Shown piece by piece: positions 41,664 through 51,299 of a stretch of 64,000 nt of DNA; within the stretch, counting starts at the first letter, position 1; every line of letters begins with the position of its first letter. Made by a program: the position numbers and the translations under genes. The stretch lies in contig NZ_JARLTC010000010.1 of the NCBI RefSeq assembly GCF_029382225.1, positions 186,001 through 250,000 on the forward strand. Reading direction: 5' to 3'. Origin of the DNA: Spongiactinospora sp. TRM90649 (lineage in GTDB: Bacteria > Actinomycetota > Actinomycetes > Streptosporangiales > Streptosporangiaceae). The notes beneath the pieces are model-generated. The model was not told where the DNA came from, did not search any database, and saw nothing but the letters and a program-made list of their open reading frames with translations.

Positions 41664-42275
41664 TCAGCGCGAGGCCGCCGCCTCGGCCGCCAGCTTCTCC
41701 ACGCGGGCGAAGTCTCCGGAGGCCAGCGCGTCCGCCGGGGTGAGCCAGGTGCCGCCCACGCAGCCCACATTGGGAAGTGACAGGTAGGAGGCGGCGTTGC
41801 CGGGGCGGATGCCGCCCGTCGGGCAGAACCGGATGTCGGGCAGCGGCCCGGCCAGCGCCTTCAGATAGGGAACGCCTCCGGCGGCCTCGGCGGGGAAGAA
41901 CTTCAGCTCGGTCAGCCCGCGCTCGGCCAGGGCCATCGCCTCGGTGGCGGTGGCGACCCCCGGCAGGAACGGCAGGCCGCAGGCGAGCATCGCGTCGACC
42001 AGCGACGGCGTCGTGCCCGGGCTCACCAGGAACCCGGCACCGGCACGCGCCGACGCCTCGACGTCGGCCGGGGTGCGCACGGTCCCCGCGCCGACCACGG
42101 CGCCGGGCACCTCGGCCGCGATCCTGGCGATCGCCTCAAGGGCGGCCTCGGTCCGCAGGGTGACCTCGATCGCCGGCAGCCCGCCCGCCACCAGGGCGCG
42201 GGCCAGCGGCACCGCGGTCTCCACGTCGTCGATCACGACGACGGGCACCACGGGCGCGAGGTCGAGAACGCTCAT
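41664..42275 (-). CDS. eda: 2-dehydro-3-deoxyphosphogluconate (KDPG) aldolase
   Basis: Class I aldolase of 203 aa: KDPG gives pyruvate plus glyceraldehyde 3-phosphate, the final step of the Entner-Doudoroff pathway. Motifs are [34 protein letters not shown] (about residues 9-42), [28 protein letters not shown], and the Schiff-base lysine region [34 protein letters not shown] (about 128-161). The ATG has GGAGGAAG upstream. It is the last gene of zwf-edd-glk-eda, 17 nt after glk. Confidence 0.96.
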   Translation of the reverse strand: MSVLDLAPVVPVVVIDDVETAVPLARALVAGGLPAIEVTLRTEAALEAIARIAAEVPGAVVGAGTVRTPADVEASARAGAGFLVSPGTTPSLVDAMLACGLPFLPGVATATEAMALAERGLTELKFFPAEAAGGVPYLKALAGPLPDIRFCPTGGIRPGNAASYLSLPNVGCVGGTWLTPADALASGDFARVEKLAAEAAASR

Positions 42276-42292
42276 CGGTTCTTCCTCCAATG

Positions 42293-43270
42293 TCACGGAC
42301 GTACCATTCTTCCCGATCGCTGAACCAACCACGCCGCCGCCCCGGTCAAAGCGGGCTGGGCGTCCACGATCAGGCTGGTCGGGATGTCGCGGAGGTAGTC
42401 GCCGAGCGGCGGGGCGTCCTCGAAACGGGCGCGGAACTCGCTCGCCCTGACCCGCTCCACGATGCGGGGCAGCACGCCCCCGCCCAGGTAGATGCCGCCG
42501 CGCGCGCCCAGGGTCAGCGCCACGTTGCCGGCGAAGCTGCCGAGCAGCGCGCAGAAGACCCGCACGGTCTCGGCGCACCGCGCGTCGTCCTCCCGGGCCA
42601 CGATCTCCGCGGCCGTGAGCCGGTCGGCGGCCACGCCGTCCACCAGGGACAACCCGTGGTGCAGCCGGCTCATCCCCGGCCCGGACAGCAGGTGCTCCGC
42701 GTCCAGGTAATCCGCGCCCTCGGCGCGCAGCGCGGCCACGACGGCGGCCTCCCGCTCGGTCACCACCGGCGGGGTCACGTGCCCGCCCTCACAGGCCACC
42801 GGGATCCACTCGGTCTCCGAGGGGACCAGCCCGGCGACGCCCAGCCCGGTTCCCGGGCCCAGTACCGCCTTCACCGACCGGGGGCGCGGGCCCGGCGGCG
42901 TGGGGCCGCCCAGCGGGACCAGGTCGTCGCCGCCCAGGTGCGGCAGCGAGAGGGCCAGCGCCTCGAAGTCGTTGAGCAGGCCGGTCCGCGCCAGGCCGAG
43001 GTCGCGGATCGAACCGGACCAGGCGGCGTTGGTGAGGCGGTATCGGTCGTCGTCCACCGGGCCCGCGATGGCCAGGCATGCCGCCTGTGGCCGGACGCCG
43101 CCGCCGTGCTCCTTCAGGTACGCGTTCATCGCCTCGGGCAGCCCCTCGTGGTCGGCCACCGCGAGTACCGCCACATCGTGGGGGGCCCCGCCGGGCTCGC
43201 TGACGAGCCCGAACCTGGCGTTAGTGCCGCCGATGTCGGCGACCAGCCATGGAAATGCGTAATCGGTCAC
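42293..43270 (-). CDS. glk: Glucokinase (Glk/PF02685 type)
   Basis: 325-aa ATP-dependent glucokinase of the non-ROK Glk family. The ATP site is [16 protein letters not shown] (about residues 8-23), the glucose-site region is [15 protein letters not shown] (about 98-112), and [15 protein letters not shown] and [10 protein letters not shown] follow. The GTG start overlaps the TAG stop of edd by one nucleotide. It phosphorylates free glucose, such as that released by BglC, to feed Zwf in the same operon. This family is the proteobacterial type and differs from the ROK glucokinase usual in actinomycetes, so possible acquisition together with the operon is worth noting. Confidence 0.94.
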   Translation of the reverse strand: MTDYAFPWLVADIGGTNARFGLVSEPGGAPHDVAVLAVADHEGLPEAMNAYLKEHGGGVRPQAACLAIAGPVDDDRYRLTNAAWSGSIRDLGLARTGLLNDFEALALSLPHLGGDDLVPLGGPTPPGPRPRSVKAVLGPGTGLGVAGLVPSETEWIPVACEGGHVTPPVVTEREAAVVAALRAEGADYLDAEHLLSGPGMSRLHHGLSLVDGVAADRLTAAEIVAREDDARCAETVRVFCALLGSFAGNVALTLGARGGIYLGGGVLPRIVERVRASEFRARFEDAPPLGDYLRDIPTSLIVDAQPALTGAAAWLVQRSGRMVRP

Positions 43271-45129
43271 TAGCCCTCGCCGTTCACACCATAGACGCCG
43301 TTCATGGCGAAGATACCCGCGCCGCGCTCCGCGGGCCCGGCGGTACGGCGGAAGGCGGCGAACAGCTCACGCCCGGTGCCCACCCACCGGTCGTCCGGCA
43401 GGGGCGCCCCCTGCGGCTCCCTGCGGGCCAGTTCCTCGTCCGTGACCAGCAGCGTCAGCGTCCCGGCGGCGGCGTCGAGGCGGATCGGGTCGCCGTCGCG
43501 GACCAGCCCGATCGGGCCGCCCTTGGCCGCTTCCGGCGACAGGTGGATGGCAGAGGGGACCTTCCCCGACGCGCCGGACATCCGGCCGTCGGTGACGATC
43601 GCCACATGCTGGCCGCGATCCTGCAGGACGGCCATCGGCGGGGTCAGCTTGTGCAGCTCGGGCATGCCGTTGGCGGAGGGCCCCTGGTAGCGGATGACCG
43701 CCACGAAGTCCTGGCCGTCCAGCTCGCCCGCCTCGAACGCGCGCAGCAGGCCGTACTGGTCGTCGAAGACCTTCGCCGGGGCCTGGACCACCTGGTGCTC
43801 GGGCCGCACCGCCGAGACCTTGGTGACCGCCCGGCCGAGGTTGCCGTCGACCATGTGGATGCCGCCGTCGGCGGAGAACGGGTCGGCCGCAGGGCGCAGC
43901 ACGTCCAGGTCGGTGCTCCCCTGGGCGCGCTCGCGCCAGACCGGCTCGCCCTCCTTCAGCTCGGGCTCGGACCGGTAGTGGTCCAGGCCGCGCCCGGCGA
44001 CCGTGAGCACGTCGCGGTCGAGCAGCCCGGCGTCCAGCAGCTCGCCGATCAGCACCGGCATGCCGCCCGCCGCCTGGAAGTGGTTCACGTCGGCTTGGCC
44101 GTTGGGGTAGATCCGGGTGAGCAGCGGCACCACCTTCGACAGCGCGGCGAAGTCGTCCCAGCGCAGGTCGATCCCGGCCGCCGCGGCGATGGCCACCAGG
44201 TGCATGGTGTGGTTGGTGGACCCGCCGGTGGCCAGCAGCGCGACCATGCCGTTGACCACGGCCCGCTCGTCCACGACGTGCCCGACCGGGGTGTACTCCG
44301 GGCCGTGCGCGGTCAGCTCGACGGCCCTGCGCCCGGCGGCGGCGGTCAGCGCCTGCCGCAGCTCGGTGCGGGGGTTGACGAACGTCGCCCCCGGCAGGTG
44401 CAGCCCCATCACCTCCACCACCACCTGGTTGGAGTTGGCGGTGCCGTAGAAGGTGCAGGTGCCGGGGGAGTGGTAGGAACTCGCCTCGGCGTCGAGCATC
44501 TCCCCGCGGCCGATGCCGCCCTCGGCGAAGCGCTGGCGGGTGCGCGCCTTGACCTTGTTCGGCAGGCCGGAGGTCATCGGCCCGGCGGGCACGAACAGCG
44601 CGGGCAGGTGGCCGAAGTGCAGCGCGCCGATCAGCAGCCCGGGAACGATCTTGTCGCAGACGCCCAGCAGCAGCGCCGCGTCGAACATGTCGTGCGACAG
44701 GGCGATCGCGGTGGACATCGCGATCACCTCGCGGCTGTACAGCGACAGCTCCATGCCCGCGCGGCCCTGGGTGATGCCGTCGCACATGGCCGGGACGCCC
44801 CCGGCGACCTGGGCCACGCCGCCCGCCGCCCGCACCGCGGCCTTCAGCTCGCCGGGGTAGGTCTCGTACGGCTGGTGCGCCGACAGCATGTCGTTGTAGC
44901 TGGTCACGATCGCGACCCCGGGCTTGACCGAGCCGCGCAGGTCGAGCTTGTCGGCGGCGGGGGAGGCGGCGAAGCCGTGCGCCAGGTTGGCGCAGGCCAG
45001 CCCGGTCCGCGCCGGCCCGCGCAGGCGGGCCTCCTCCCCGGCGGCGTCCACCCTGCTCAGGTAGGCGTTACGACTGGCCTCGCTGCGCTCCCGCAGCCGC
45101 GCGACGACGGCTTCCACGACCGGATTCAT
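43270..45129 (-). CDS. edd: Phosphogluconate dehydratase (Edd)
   Basis: 619-aa dehydratase of the IlvD/Edd family: 6-phosphogluconate gives KDPG. Motifs are [21 protein letters not shown] (about residues 72-92), [57 protein letters not shown] with Fe-S ligand cysteines, STNHTMHL, and a C-terminal [19 protein letters not shown]. Length fits Edd rather than IlvD. The ATG overlaps the zwf stop (ATGA) and its TAG overlaps the glk start, so translation is coupled. Confidence 0.97.
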   Translation of the reverse strand: MNPVVEAVVARLRERSEASRNAYLSRVDAAGEEARLRGPARTGLACANLAHGFAASPAADKLDLRGSVKPGVAIVTSYNDMLSAHQPYETYPGELKAAVRAAGGVAQVAGGVPAMCDGITQGRAGMELSLYSREVIAMSTAIALSHDMFDAALLLGVCDKIVPGLLIGALHFGHLPALFVPAGPMTSGLPNKVKARTRQRFAEGGIGRGEMLDAEASSYHSPGTCTFYGTANSNQVVVEVMGLHLPGATFVNPRTELRQALTAAAGRRAVELTAHGPEYTPVGHVVDERAVVNGMVALLATGGSTNHTMHLVAIAAAAGIDLRWDDFAALSKVVPLLTRIYPNGQADVNHFQAAGGMPVLIGELLDAGLLDRDVLTVAGRGLDHYRSEPELKEGEPVWRERAQGSTDLDVLRPAADPFSADGGIHMVDGNLGRAVTKVSAVRPEHQVVQAPAKVFDDQYGLLRAFEAGELDGQDFVAVIRYQGPSANGMPELHKLTPPMAVLQDRGQHVAIVTDGRMSGASGKVPSAIHLSPEAAKGGPIGLVRDGDPIRLDAAAGTLTLLVTDEELARREPQGAPLPDDRWVGTGRELFAAFRRTAGPAERGAGIFAMNGVYGVNGEG

Positions 45130-46622
45130 GCCGGTTCCTCCTCGTGCCAGGCGCGGCCGCTGCGGCCGAGCAGTTCGTGCGCGGACGGCGGGCCCGCGCT
45201 GCCGGCCGGATACGGTTCCGGCAGGATGCCCGACTCGTCCCACGTGGCCAGGATCGGATCGATCCAGCTCCAGGCCGCCTCGACCTCGTCGCGGCGCATG
45301 AACAGGGTCGGGTTGCCGCCCATGACGTCCATGAGCAGCCGCTCGTAGGCGTCGGGCACGCGGGCGCCGAAGGCGCGGGCGAAGCTCAGCCCGAGCGGGG
45401 CCGGGCGCAGCGCGACCTCGCCCGCCCCCGGCTCCTTGGACATGATGTGCAGGTCGATGCCCTCGCTGGGCTGCAGGCGCAGCACCAGCCGGTTGGGCGA
45501 ACCGCCCGGGAAGATCGAGTGCGGCACGTCCTTGAACTGGACCACGATCTCCGAGCGGCGGCTCGGCAGCCGCTTGCCGGTGCGCAGGTAGAAGGGCACC
45601 CCGGCCCAGCGCCAGTTCTTCACCTCGGCGCGGATCGCGGTGAAGGTCTCCACCTGATAGGAACGGCCGGTCGGCGGGGAGCTGTCCGGCTCGTCGAGGT
45701 AGCCGGGCATGCCGGGGGCCGCGGCGTACTGGCCCCGGACGGTGAACCGGTCCGCCTCGGTGCCGCTGATCGGCCGCAGCGCCTGCAGCACCTTCAGCTT
45801 CTCATCGCGGATCGCCTCACGGTCGTTGCGCGCGGGCGGCTCCATGGCGACCAGGCACAGCAGTTGCAGCAGGTGGTTCTGCACCATGTCGCGCAGCGCG
45901 CCCGCCTGGTCGTAGTAGCCGCGCCGGCCCGGGGTGCCGACGGTCTCGGTGGCGGTGATCTGCACGTGGTCGATCCACAGGGAGTTCCAGACGGGCTCCA
46001 GGAAGGCGTTGGCGAAGCGCAGCACCAGGAGGTTCTGGACGGTCTCCTTGCCCAGGTAGTGGTCGATCCGGTAGGTCTGCGACTCGGTGAAGATGGCCCC
46101 CACCTCGTCGTTGATCTCGCGCGCGCTGGCGAGGTCGCGGCCGAGGGGCTTCTCCAGCACGACCCGCGAGCGCGGCGTGACCAGCCCGGCCCGGTGGGCC
46201 TGGCGGCAGAAGGGGCCGAACGTCATCGGCGGGCTCGCCAGATAGAAGATCCGGTCACGGTCGTCGTGCCCCGCGAGCAGTTCGCCCAGAGATCGCCAGC
46301 CGTCGTGCAGGGCGTCCTCGCTGTGCACGTCCAGGGTCACATGGCGCAGCCGGGAGACGAAGCGCCGCCACACGGCGGGGTCGTCGCCGGGCACCGAGCC
46401 GCGTACCTGCGCGTCCACCTTGCCGCGCAGGTCGGCGTCGGTGAGGCCGCCGCGCGACAGGGCGATGATCCTGGTCTCCGGGGCCAGGCGGCCGTCGCGG
46501 TCGCAGTGGTACAGGGCGGGCAGCAGCTTGCGCATGGAAAGGTCGCCGGTTCCGCCGAACACGATGAGGTCCGCGACGTGCGGGGGCTCGTGCCCGGTGA
46601 CTGGGGTTGGCGAGGGGTTCAC
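45126..46622 (-). CDS. zwf: Glucose-6-phosphate dehydrogenase
   Basis: 498-aa enzyme that oxidises glucose 6-phosphate to 6-phosphogluconolactone with NAD(P)+. The Rossmann motif is [21 protein letters not shown] (about residues 20-40). The substrate-binding [21 protein letters not shown] includes the catalytic His region (about 182-202). The EKPLGRD motif is present, as are [13 protein letters not shown] and the C-terminal [27 protein letters not shown]. The GTG at 46622 is chosen from GGAG 8 nt upstream. It heads the zwf-edd-glk-eda operon and diverges from a ROK regulator. No 6-phosphogluconolactonase gene is in the operon. Confidence 0.96.
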   Translation of the reverse strand: MNPSPTPVTGHEPPHVADLIVFGGTGDLSMRKLLPALYHCDRDGRLAPETRIIALSRGGLTDADLRGKVDAQVRGSVPGDDPAVWRRFVSRLRHVTLDVHSEDALHDGWRSLGELLAGHDDRDRIFYLASPPMTFGPFCRQAHRAGLVTPRSRVVLEKPLGRDLASAREINDEVGAIFTESQTYRIDHYLGKETVQNLLVLRFANAFLEPVWNSLWIDHVQITATETVGTPGRRGYYDQAGALRDMVQNHLLQLLCLVAMEPPARNDREAIRDEKLKVLQALRPISGTEADRFTVRGQYAAAPGMPGYLDEPDSSPPTGRSYQVETFTAIRAEVKNWRWAGVPFYLRTGKRLPSRRSEIVVQFKDVPHSIFPGGSPNRLVLRLQPSEGIDLHIMSKEPGAGEVALRPAPLGLSFARAFGARVPDAYERLLMDVMGGNPTLFMRRDEVEAAWSWIDPILATWDESGILPEPYPAGSAGPPSAHELLGRSGRAWHEEEPA

Positions 46623-46763
46623 GACAGAACTCCGATGATCTACCAAGAGAAGGACAGATCGGACACTAGCCATATCTTCGGCTTGAGACAACCCGAGTTT
46701 TGTACGTCAAGATGAATAAGTGGGGACTTCCCCTTCCATAAGGGGGTGTGATTCACTTGGCCG

Positions 46764-47960
46764 ATGCCACGACGTTCCGTCGCTCCGCTCGCCTCCAGCG
46801 GCGAGGTGCTGCGCCTCATCCGCTCAGGTGAGGCGGTCACGCGCGCCGAGATCGGCCGGGTCACCGGGCTGTCCCGACCGGCCGTCGCGCTGCGCGTGGG
46901 CGAGCTGCTGGATCACGGTCTGGTGGTGGAGGACACAGAGGGCCCGTCGACCGGCGGGCGTCCGCCCGCGCGGCTGACCTTCAACGCGGCGGGCGGGGTC
47001 GTGCTGGTTGCCTCGCTGGGCGCGGGCCGTACCCAGATCGCCGTCTGTGACCTCGGCGCCGAGGTGCTGGCCCGCACCGACGTCTCCATCGACGTGGAGG
47101 AGGGGCCGGGCGTCGTCCTGCCGCTGCTGATGGACACCTGGGAGCGGCTGCTGGGAGACCGGCCGCTGTCACAGGTCCGCGGGGTCGGGCTGGGCGTGCC
47201 CGCCACGGTCGAGTTCGCCGCGGGGCGCACCGAGAGCGCCAGGGTGATGGCGAGCTGGACCGGTCTGGTGATCCCGCCGCTCATCGCCGGGCGGTTCCCC
47301 GTCCCGGTGTTCGTGGACAACGATGTGAACGCGATCGCCGTCGGTGAGCACCACGCCGCCTACGCGGGCGCGGTGGACGACCTGCTGTTCGTGAAGGTCT
47401 CCACCAGGATCGGCGCGGGGGTGATCTCCGGCGGCGCGATCATGCGTGGCGCCCTGGGCGCGGCCGGGGAGATCGGGCACATCCCGGTGCGCGACGGCGG
47501 GGGCGTGCTGTGCCGCTGCGGCAGCGTGGACTGCCTGGACTCGGTGGCCAGCGCCACCGCGATGCTGCGCGTGCTGCGCGAGCGCGGGCGCGACGTCTCC
47601 TCGGTGCCCGACGTGGTCACGCTGGTCCGCGCGGGCGACGCGGTGACGATGGCGGTCATCCGCGACGCCGCGCGCAAGCTCGGCGAGGTGGTCGCCAGCG
47701 CGGTCAACCTGCTCAACCCGGCCGTGGTGGTCCTCGGCGGCGATCTGGCCGAGACCTTCCCGCAACTGGTGTCGGGCGTGCGCGAGGTCGTCTACCGCCG
47801 CTCCACCGCGCTGGCCACCCGCAACCTGCGGATCGAGCCGAGCAGGCTGGGCCCCGGCGCGGGCATCACCGGGTGCGCGCTGATGGTGCTGGACAACATC
47901 CTGTCCCCGGAGGCCGTGGACACCGCGCTGTCCGACCTGCCGGAGGTCTCCGTCCTCTAG
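46764..47960 (+). CDS. ROK-family transcriptional regulator
   Basis: 398-aa NagC/XylR-type protein. The winged HTH spans about residues 10-65 (GEVLRLIRSGEAVTRAEIGRVTGLSRPAVALRVGELLDHGLV). The ROK sugar-kinase-like domain has VRGVGLGVPATVEF, VFVDNDVNAIAVGEHH, LFVKVSTRIGAGVISGG and the zinc motif CRCGSVDCLD (about 250-259). It lies back-to-back with zwf, 141 bp apart, so it is the obvious candidate regulator of the Entner-Doudoroff operon. The effector is probably a sugar or sugar phosphate. It converges on the DUF2470 gene with a gap of 9 nt. Confidence 0.93.
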   Translation: MPRRSVAPLASSGEVLRLIRSGEAVTRAEIGRVTGLSRPAVALRVGELLDHGLVVEDTEGPSTGGRPPARLTFNAAGGVVLVASLGAGRTQIAVCDLGAEVLARTDVSIDVEEGPGVVLPLLMDTWERLLGDRPLSQVRGVGLGVPATVEFAAGRTESARVMASWTGLVIPPLIAGRFPVPVFVDNDVNAIAVGEHHAAYAGAVDDLLFVKVSTRIGAGVISGGAIMRGALGAAGEIGHIPVRDGGGVLCRCGSVDCLDSVASATAMLRVLRERGRDVSSVPDVVTLVRAGDAVTMAVIRDAARKLGEVVASAVNLLNPAVVVLGGDLAETFPQLVSGVREVVYRRSTALATRNLRIEPSRLGPGAGITGCALMVLDNILSPEAVDTALSDLPEVSVL

Positions 47961-47969
47961 GGCGCCGCC

Positions 47970-48710
47970 CTATGAGCGGGCGTGCTGGATCAGGCAGTGC
48001 AGCGCGTTCTCCAGTTCCTCGCCGTCGGCCGCCGGGCGCGACCACGGCACCCGCAGCAGCTCGGGATCGTCCACCCCCACCCGGATCGTGGCGCCGTAGC
48101 GGTCCAGCTCCCACAGCCACACGTCGGGCGCGGCGAGCGACCCGGCCAGCCGCCGTACGGCGTGCGTGAGCTGATCGCGGTGGTAGCCGTTGACGTGCGA
48201 GATCATCCGCTCCGCGCTCTCGTGGCAGGGGTCGGGCGCCGCCGCCAGGTAGTCCTCGGCGTCCAGCACGCCGGATTCCATCCCGGCCAGGTAGATGACC
48301 TGCGCCACGTCCACCCGCGTCAGGACGCTCCCCGACCCCGGGGTCTCCACCGCCTCGAACAGGGCCTCGTCGGGGCAGTGCTCGGCGATGGCCACGGCGG
48401 CGCGTCGCAGCTCGTCCGCCGGGACGGGCTCCAGCCAGCCCCGCACCTTCAGCATCCCCCTGGGGCACCTGACGTCGCCGAGGTCGCGGCAGGCGATGAG
48501 GTCCACGGTCACCACCGACTGCGCCTCCTGGGCGTACAGCGGGTGGCCCGGCGTCACCAGCAGCACCGGGCGCCCTTCGGGATCCACCCCGCCCCGCGCT
48601 GATACGGCGGGCCCACGGGAGGCCGCCACGGAGACATGGGTGGGTGCGGCCCCCGCGGCGAGCGTGCGGACGCGTTCCGGAATGGGCGGTGCTGTCACGG
48701 GTCGCTGCAC
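47970..48710 (-). CDS. DUF2470 domain-containing protein (HugZ-like split-barrel)
   Basis: Protein of 246 aa. The N-terminal part (about residues 35-150) resembles the flavin/haem-binding split beta-barrel: GRPVLLVTPGHPLYAQEAQSVVTVDLIACRDLGD. The C-terminal DUF2470 module is about 165-242: ESAERMISHVNGYHRDQLTHAVRRL with W-L-W-E-L-D-R-Y-G and VRVPWSRP. Relatives in the HugZ group bind or degrade haem to release iron. The start is GTG. The gene diverges from rpsD across an IdeR/DmdR-type iron box, which supports iron repression. Confidence 0.87.
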   Translation of the reverse strand: MQRPVTAPPIPERVRTLAAGAAPTHVSVAASRGPAVSARGGVDPEGRPVLLVTPGHPLYAQEAQSVVTVDLIACRDLGDVRCPRGMLKVRGWLEPVPADELRRAAVAIAEHCPDEALFEAVETPGSGSVLTRVDVAQVIYLAGMESGVLDAEDYLAAAPDPCHESAERMISHVNGYHRDQLTHAVRRLAGSLAAPDVWLWELDRYGATIRVGVDDPELLRVPWSRPAADGEELENALHCLIQHARS

Positions 48711-48738
48711 GACCGGGCCCCCTTCGTCTCGCTACTGT

Positions 48739-48757
48739 TAAGGTTAGGCTTGCCTAA
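48739..48757. promoter_or_regulatory. IdeR/DmdR-type iron box
   Basis: TAAGGTTAGGCTTGCCTAA matches the 19-bp actinobacterial iron-box consensus (TTAGGTTAGGCTAACCTAA) at 16 positions. A further half site (TTACCTAACC) follows at 48765-48774. The box lies 28 nt from the DUF2470 start and 32 nt from the rpsD start. Confidence 0.82.
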
Positions 48758-48788
48758 TTAAGATTTACCTAACCACAGAGAGGTGATC

Positions 48789-49403
48789 GTGCGCTACACC
48801 GGGCCCAAGGTGAGGCTTTCCCGCCGTGCGGGCGTCCCGCTGACCGCGAAGGCGGTGCGCTACTTCGAGGCGCGGCCGTACCCGCCGGGGGAGCACGGCC
48901 GCAAGACCAACCGCCGCAGCACCGGCGACTACGGAATGCGGCTGATGGAGAAGCAGAAGTTGCGCTGGTACTACGACGTCTCTGAGAAGCAGTTGCGCAG
49001 GTACTGGGACGCCGTCCAGCGCCGCCCCGGCAAGTCGGGCGCGGAGCTGATCGCGCTGCTGGAGACGCGCCTGGCGTCGCTGGTGCTGCGTGCCGGTTTC
49101 GCCCCGTCCATCTACGCGGCCCGGCAGTACATCACGCACGGCCACATCACCGTGGACGGGCGGAAGGTGGACATTCCCAGCTACATCGTCAAGCCGGGCC
49201 AGACCATCGGCGTGCGCCAGCGCTCACGGGCGCTGCAGCCGTTCGTGGCCGTCGCGGAGGGCACCTACGCCGACCAGGTGACCGCGCCCTACCTCACGGT
49301 GCACCACGGGGAGCTGCGGTTCACGCTGATCGCCAGGCCGGAACGGGCGCAGGTGCGCGTCCCGGTGGACGAGCAGCTCGTCGTGGAGCACTACTCCCGC
49401 TGA
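48789..49403 (+). CDS. rpsD: 30S ribosomal protein S4
   Basis: 204-aa S4, a primary 16S rRNA-binding and assembly protein. The opening is [38 protein letters not shown], and the S4 RNA-binding domain spans about residues 90-155 ([50 protein letters not shown]). The four N-terminal zinc cysteines of some S4 proteins are absent, as in Streptomyces S4. GTG at 48789 is preferred over GTG 6 nt upstream because AGAGAGG is then 5 nt away. The gene stands outside the alpha ribosomal operon. Its 3' end overlaps the convergent channel gene by 13 nt. Confidence 0.95.
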   Translation: MRYTGPKVRLSRRAGVPLTAKAVRYFEARPYPPGEHGRKTNRRSTGDYGMRLMEKQKLRWYYDVSEKQLRRYWDAVQRRPGKSGAELIALLETRLASLVLRAGFAPSIYAARQYITHGHITVDGRKVDIPSYIVKPGQTIGVRQRSRALQPFVAVAEGTYADQVTAPYLTVHHGELRFTLIARPERAQVRVPVDEQLVVEHYSR

Positions 49404-50176
49404 ACCGCGGTCTCCCCGGAGGGGGTCTCCTCGCGGAGCCTGGCCAGCTCGCCCCGCAGCGCGGCCAGTTCCGCGAGGACCGTCCTGCTGAACTCGTCGT
49501 CGGTGTGGTCCTCCTCCATCGCCTTGACCACCACCGCGATGAACAGGTTGAGCACGACGAAGGTGCAGGTCAGCATGAAGACGACGAAGAAGATCCAGGC
49601 CGAGGGGTGCTCGTCCATGACCTCACGGGTGATGTCGGACCAGGCGTCGCCCGTCATCATCTGGAACAGGGTGAACAGCGAGGTCGGCAGCGAGCCGAAG
49701 TAGTCGGGGGCGGTCGCGCCGTACAGCTTGGTGCCCATCACCGCCGCGACGTAGAGGACCAGCGAGAGCAGCACCACGATCGAGGTCATCCCCGGTACGG
49801 CGGTCAGCAGCGCCGAGACCACCCGCCGCAGGCTGGGCACCACCGAGATGAGCCGCAGCGCGCGCAGCACCCTCAGGGCGCGCAGCACCGATAGGCCGCC
49901 CGCCGTGGGCAGCAGCGAGACCAGCACGATGGCCGTGTCGAACAGGTTCCACGGGTCGCGGAAGAACGCCAGGCGGTGGGCGTACAGCTTGGCCAGCAGC
50001 TCGGCCACGAAGATGTAGAGCGCCAGGTGGTCGACGAAGACCAGCGCGGGCCCGTAGTCCGCGATCATCGGCGGAGAGGTCTCCAGGCCGAGCGTCGCGG
50101 CGTTGACCACGATCACGGCCGTGATGAACCTCTGGAATCCGGTCGACTCCACCCCCGCCCGGACGCGCTCGCGCAT
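49391..50176 (-). CDS. Voltage-gated cation channel (NaChBac-like ion transporter)
   Basis: One-domain, six-helix channel of 261 aa that should work as a tetramer in the membrane. S1 is near 15-34. The voltage sensor S4 has arginines at every third position (Arg99, 102, 105, 108) in [16 protein letters not shown]. The pore loop is [18 protein letters not shown] (about 164-181) and S6 is [25 protein letters not shown]. The selectivity filter reads T-G-D-A-W-S-D instead of the bacterial sodium-channel T-L-E-S-W-A/S. The C-terminal tail (about 225-250) is a short coiled coil, as in other members. Ion preference cannot be read from sequence. Confidence 0.93.
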   Translation of the reverse strand: MRERVRAGVESTGFQRFITAVIVVNAATLGLETSPPMIADYGPALVFVDHLALYIFVAELLAKLYAHRLAFFRDPWNLFDTAIVLVSLLPTAGGLSVLRALRVLRALRLISVVPSLRRVVSALLTAVPGMTSIVVLLSLVLYVAAVMGTKLYGATAPDYFGSLPTSLFTLFQMMTGDAWSDITREVMDEHPSAWIFFVVFMLTCTFVVLNLFIAVVVKAMEEDHTDDEFSRTVLAELAALRGELARLREETPSGETAVQRE

Positions 50177-50196
50177 GTAGTGAAACTCCCCCAGGT

Positions 50197-50214
50197 CTTG
50201 CCGTGCACGGCAAG
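50197..50214. promoter_or_regulatory. 18-bp perfect palindrome in the channel gene leader
   Basis: CTTGCCGTGCACGGCAAG is an uninterrupted 18-bp palindrome, 20 nt upstream of the channel ATG and about 175 nt upstream of the divergent ABC gene. It could be an operator, or in RNA a 7-8-bp hairpin just before the ribosome site. Confidence 0.6.
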
Positions 50215-50387
50215 CGCCGCGTCAAGATCTTAAAGGATCTCTAGGAAATTCCTGGGTAAACCGCCCGCTCCGCCGGGGCGGCCCCCGCACGCCGTGCCGG
50301 ACTCACAGGAACCTCCAAGATCCTCACCGGAAAGGCTCGAACCGCTCGTGAACCCTGGTGGCCGCACACGCTGACCCAGGAGGAGCG

Positions 50388-51299
50388 ATGATCCAGCTAC
50401 GGGGGCTGACGAAGCGGTACGGCGCCGTCCAGGCCGTCACCGACCTCACCTTCGACGTACGGCCCGGCGTCGTCACCGGGTTCCTCGGCCCGAACGGGTC
50501 GGGCAAGTCGACGACGATGCGAATGATCCTCGGGCTCGACCGCCCGACGGCCGGGACGGCCACCGTGGGCGGTAAGCCGTACGCCGACCTGCCCGCGCCG
50601 GGACGGGTGCTCGGCGCCCTGCTCGACGCGCGGGCCGCCCACGGAGGGCGCACCGCCAGGACCCACCTGCGCTGCCTGGCCGCGGCCGGGGCCGTGCCGG
50701 ACCGCCGGGTGGAGGAGGTGCTGGCCATGGCGGGCCTGGAATCCGCCGCCGGCCGCCGGATCGGGACCTTCAGCCTGGGCATGAGCCAGCGCCTGGGCAT
50801 CGCCGCCGCCATGCTCGGCGATCCCGCCACGCTGATCTTCGACGAGCCGGTCAACGGGCTCGACCCCGACGGCATCAGATGGATCCGCACCCTCATGCGC
50901 GACCTGGCCGCCGAGGGCCGGGCCGTCCTGGTGTCCAGCCACCTGATGAGCGAGATGGCGCTCACCGCCGATCACCTGGTCATCATCGGCCGGGGACGGC
51001 TCGTCGCCGACACGGCCCTGTCCGCCCTCGCCGCGGAGGGCCCTCCCGGGGTGCTGGTGCGCACCCCCGACGCCGACGAGCTGGTGCGGGCGCTCGCCGG
51101 GCGGAGCGGGACCATCGTCGAACGCGACCCGTCCGGCGGCCTGCTCGTCACCGGCCTGGGCGCCCCCGCCGTCGGCGCACTCGCCGCCGCGAGCGGCGTC
51201 GTGCTGCACGAACTGACCCCGAGGACCATCTCACTGGAGGAGGCGTTCATGCGCCTGACCGGCGACAGCACCGAGTACCGCCAGGGAGCCGCGCGATGA
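50388..51299 (+). CDS. ABC transporter ATP-binding protein (BcrA/DrrA-like)
   Basis: ATPase of 303 aa. Walker A is GPNGSGKST (about 34-42), the signature is the variant FSLGMSQRLGIAAAML (about 128-143), Walker B is ATLIFDEPVNGLDPDG (about 148-163), and the switch His is in VSSHLMSEM. The extra C-terminal stretch of about 80 residues is typical of antibiotic and lantibiotic exporters. AGGAGGAG precedes the ATG. Its stop overlaps the permease start (ATGA). With the permease and the two-component system downstream it probably forms an inducible peptide- or envelope-stress-resistance unit. Confidence 0.93.
   Translation: MIQLRGLTKRYGAVQAVTDLTFDVRPGVVTGFLGPNGSGKSTTMRMILGLDRPTAGTATVGGKPYADLPAPGRVLGALLDARAAHGGRTARTHLRCLAAAGAVPDRRVEEVLAMAGLESAAGRRIGTFSLGMSQRLGIAAAMLGDPATLIFDEPVNGLDPDGIRWIRTLMRDLAAEGRAVLVSSHLMSEMALTADHLVIIGRGRLVADTALSALAAEGPPGVLVRTPDADELVRALAGRSGTIVERDPSGGLLVTGLGAPAVGALAAASGVVLHELTPRTISLEEAFMRLTGDSTEYRQGAAR

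Noticed and set aside
48789..49403. rpsD as a zinc-independent stress paralogue of S4
   Set aside because: It lacks the zinc cysteines, but so does the single S4 of Streptomyces, which is also encoded apart from the alpha operon. A main housekeeping copy is the simpler reading.
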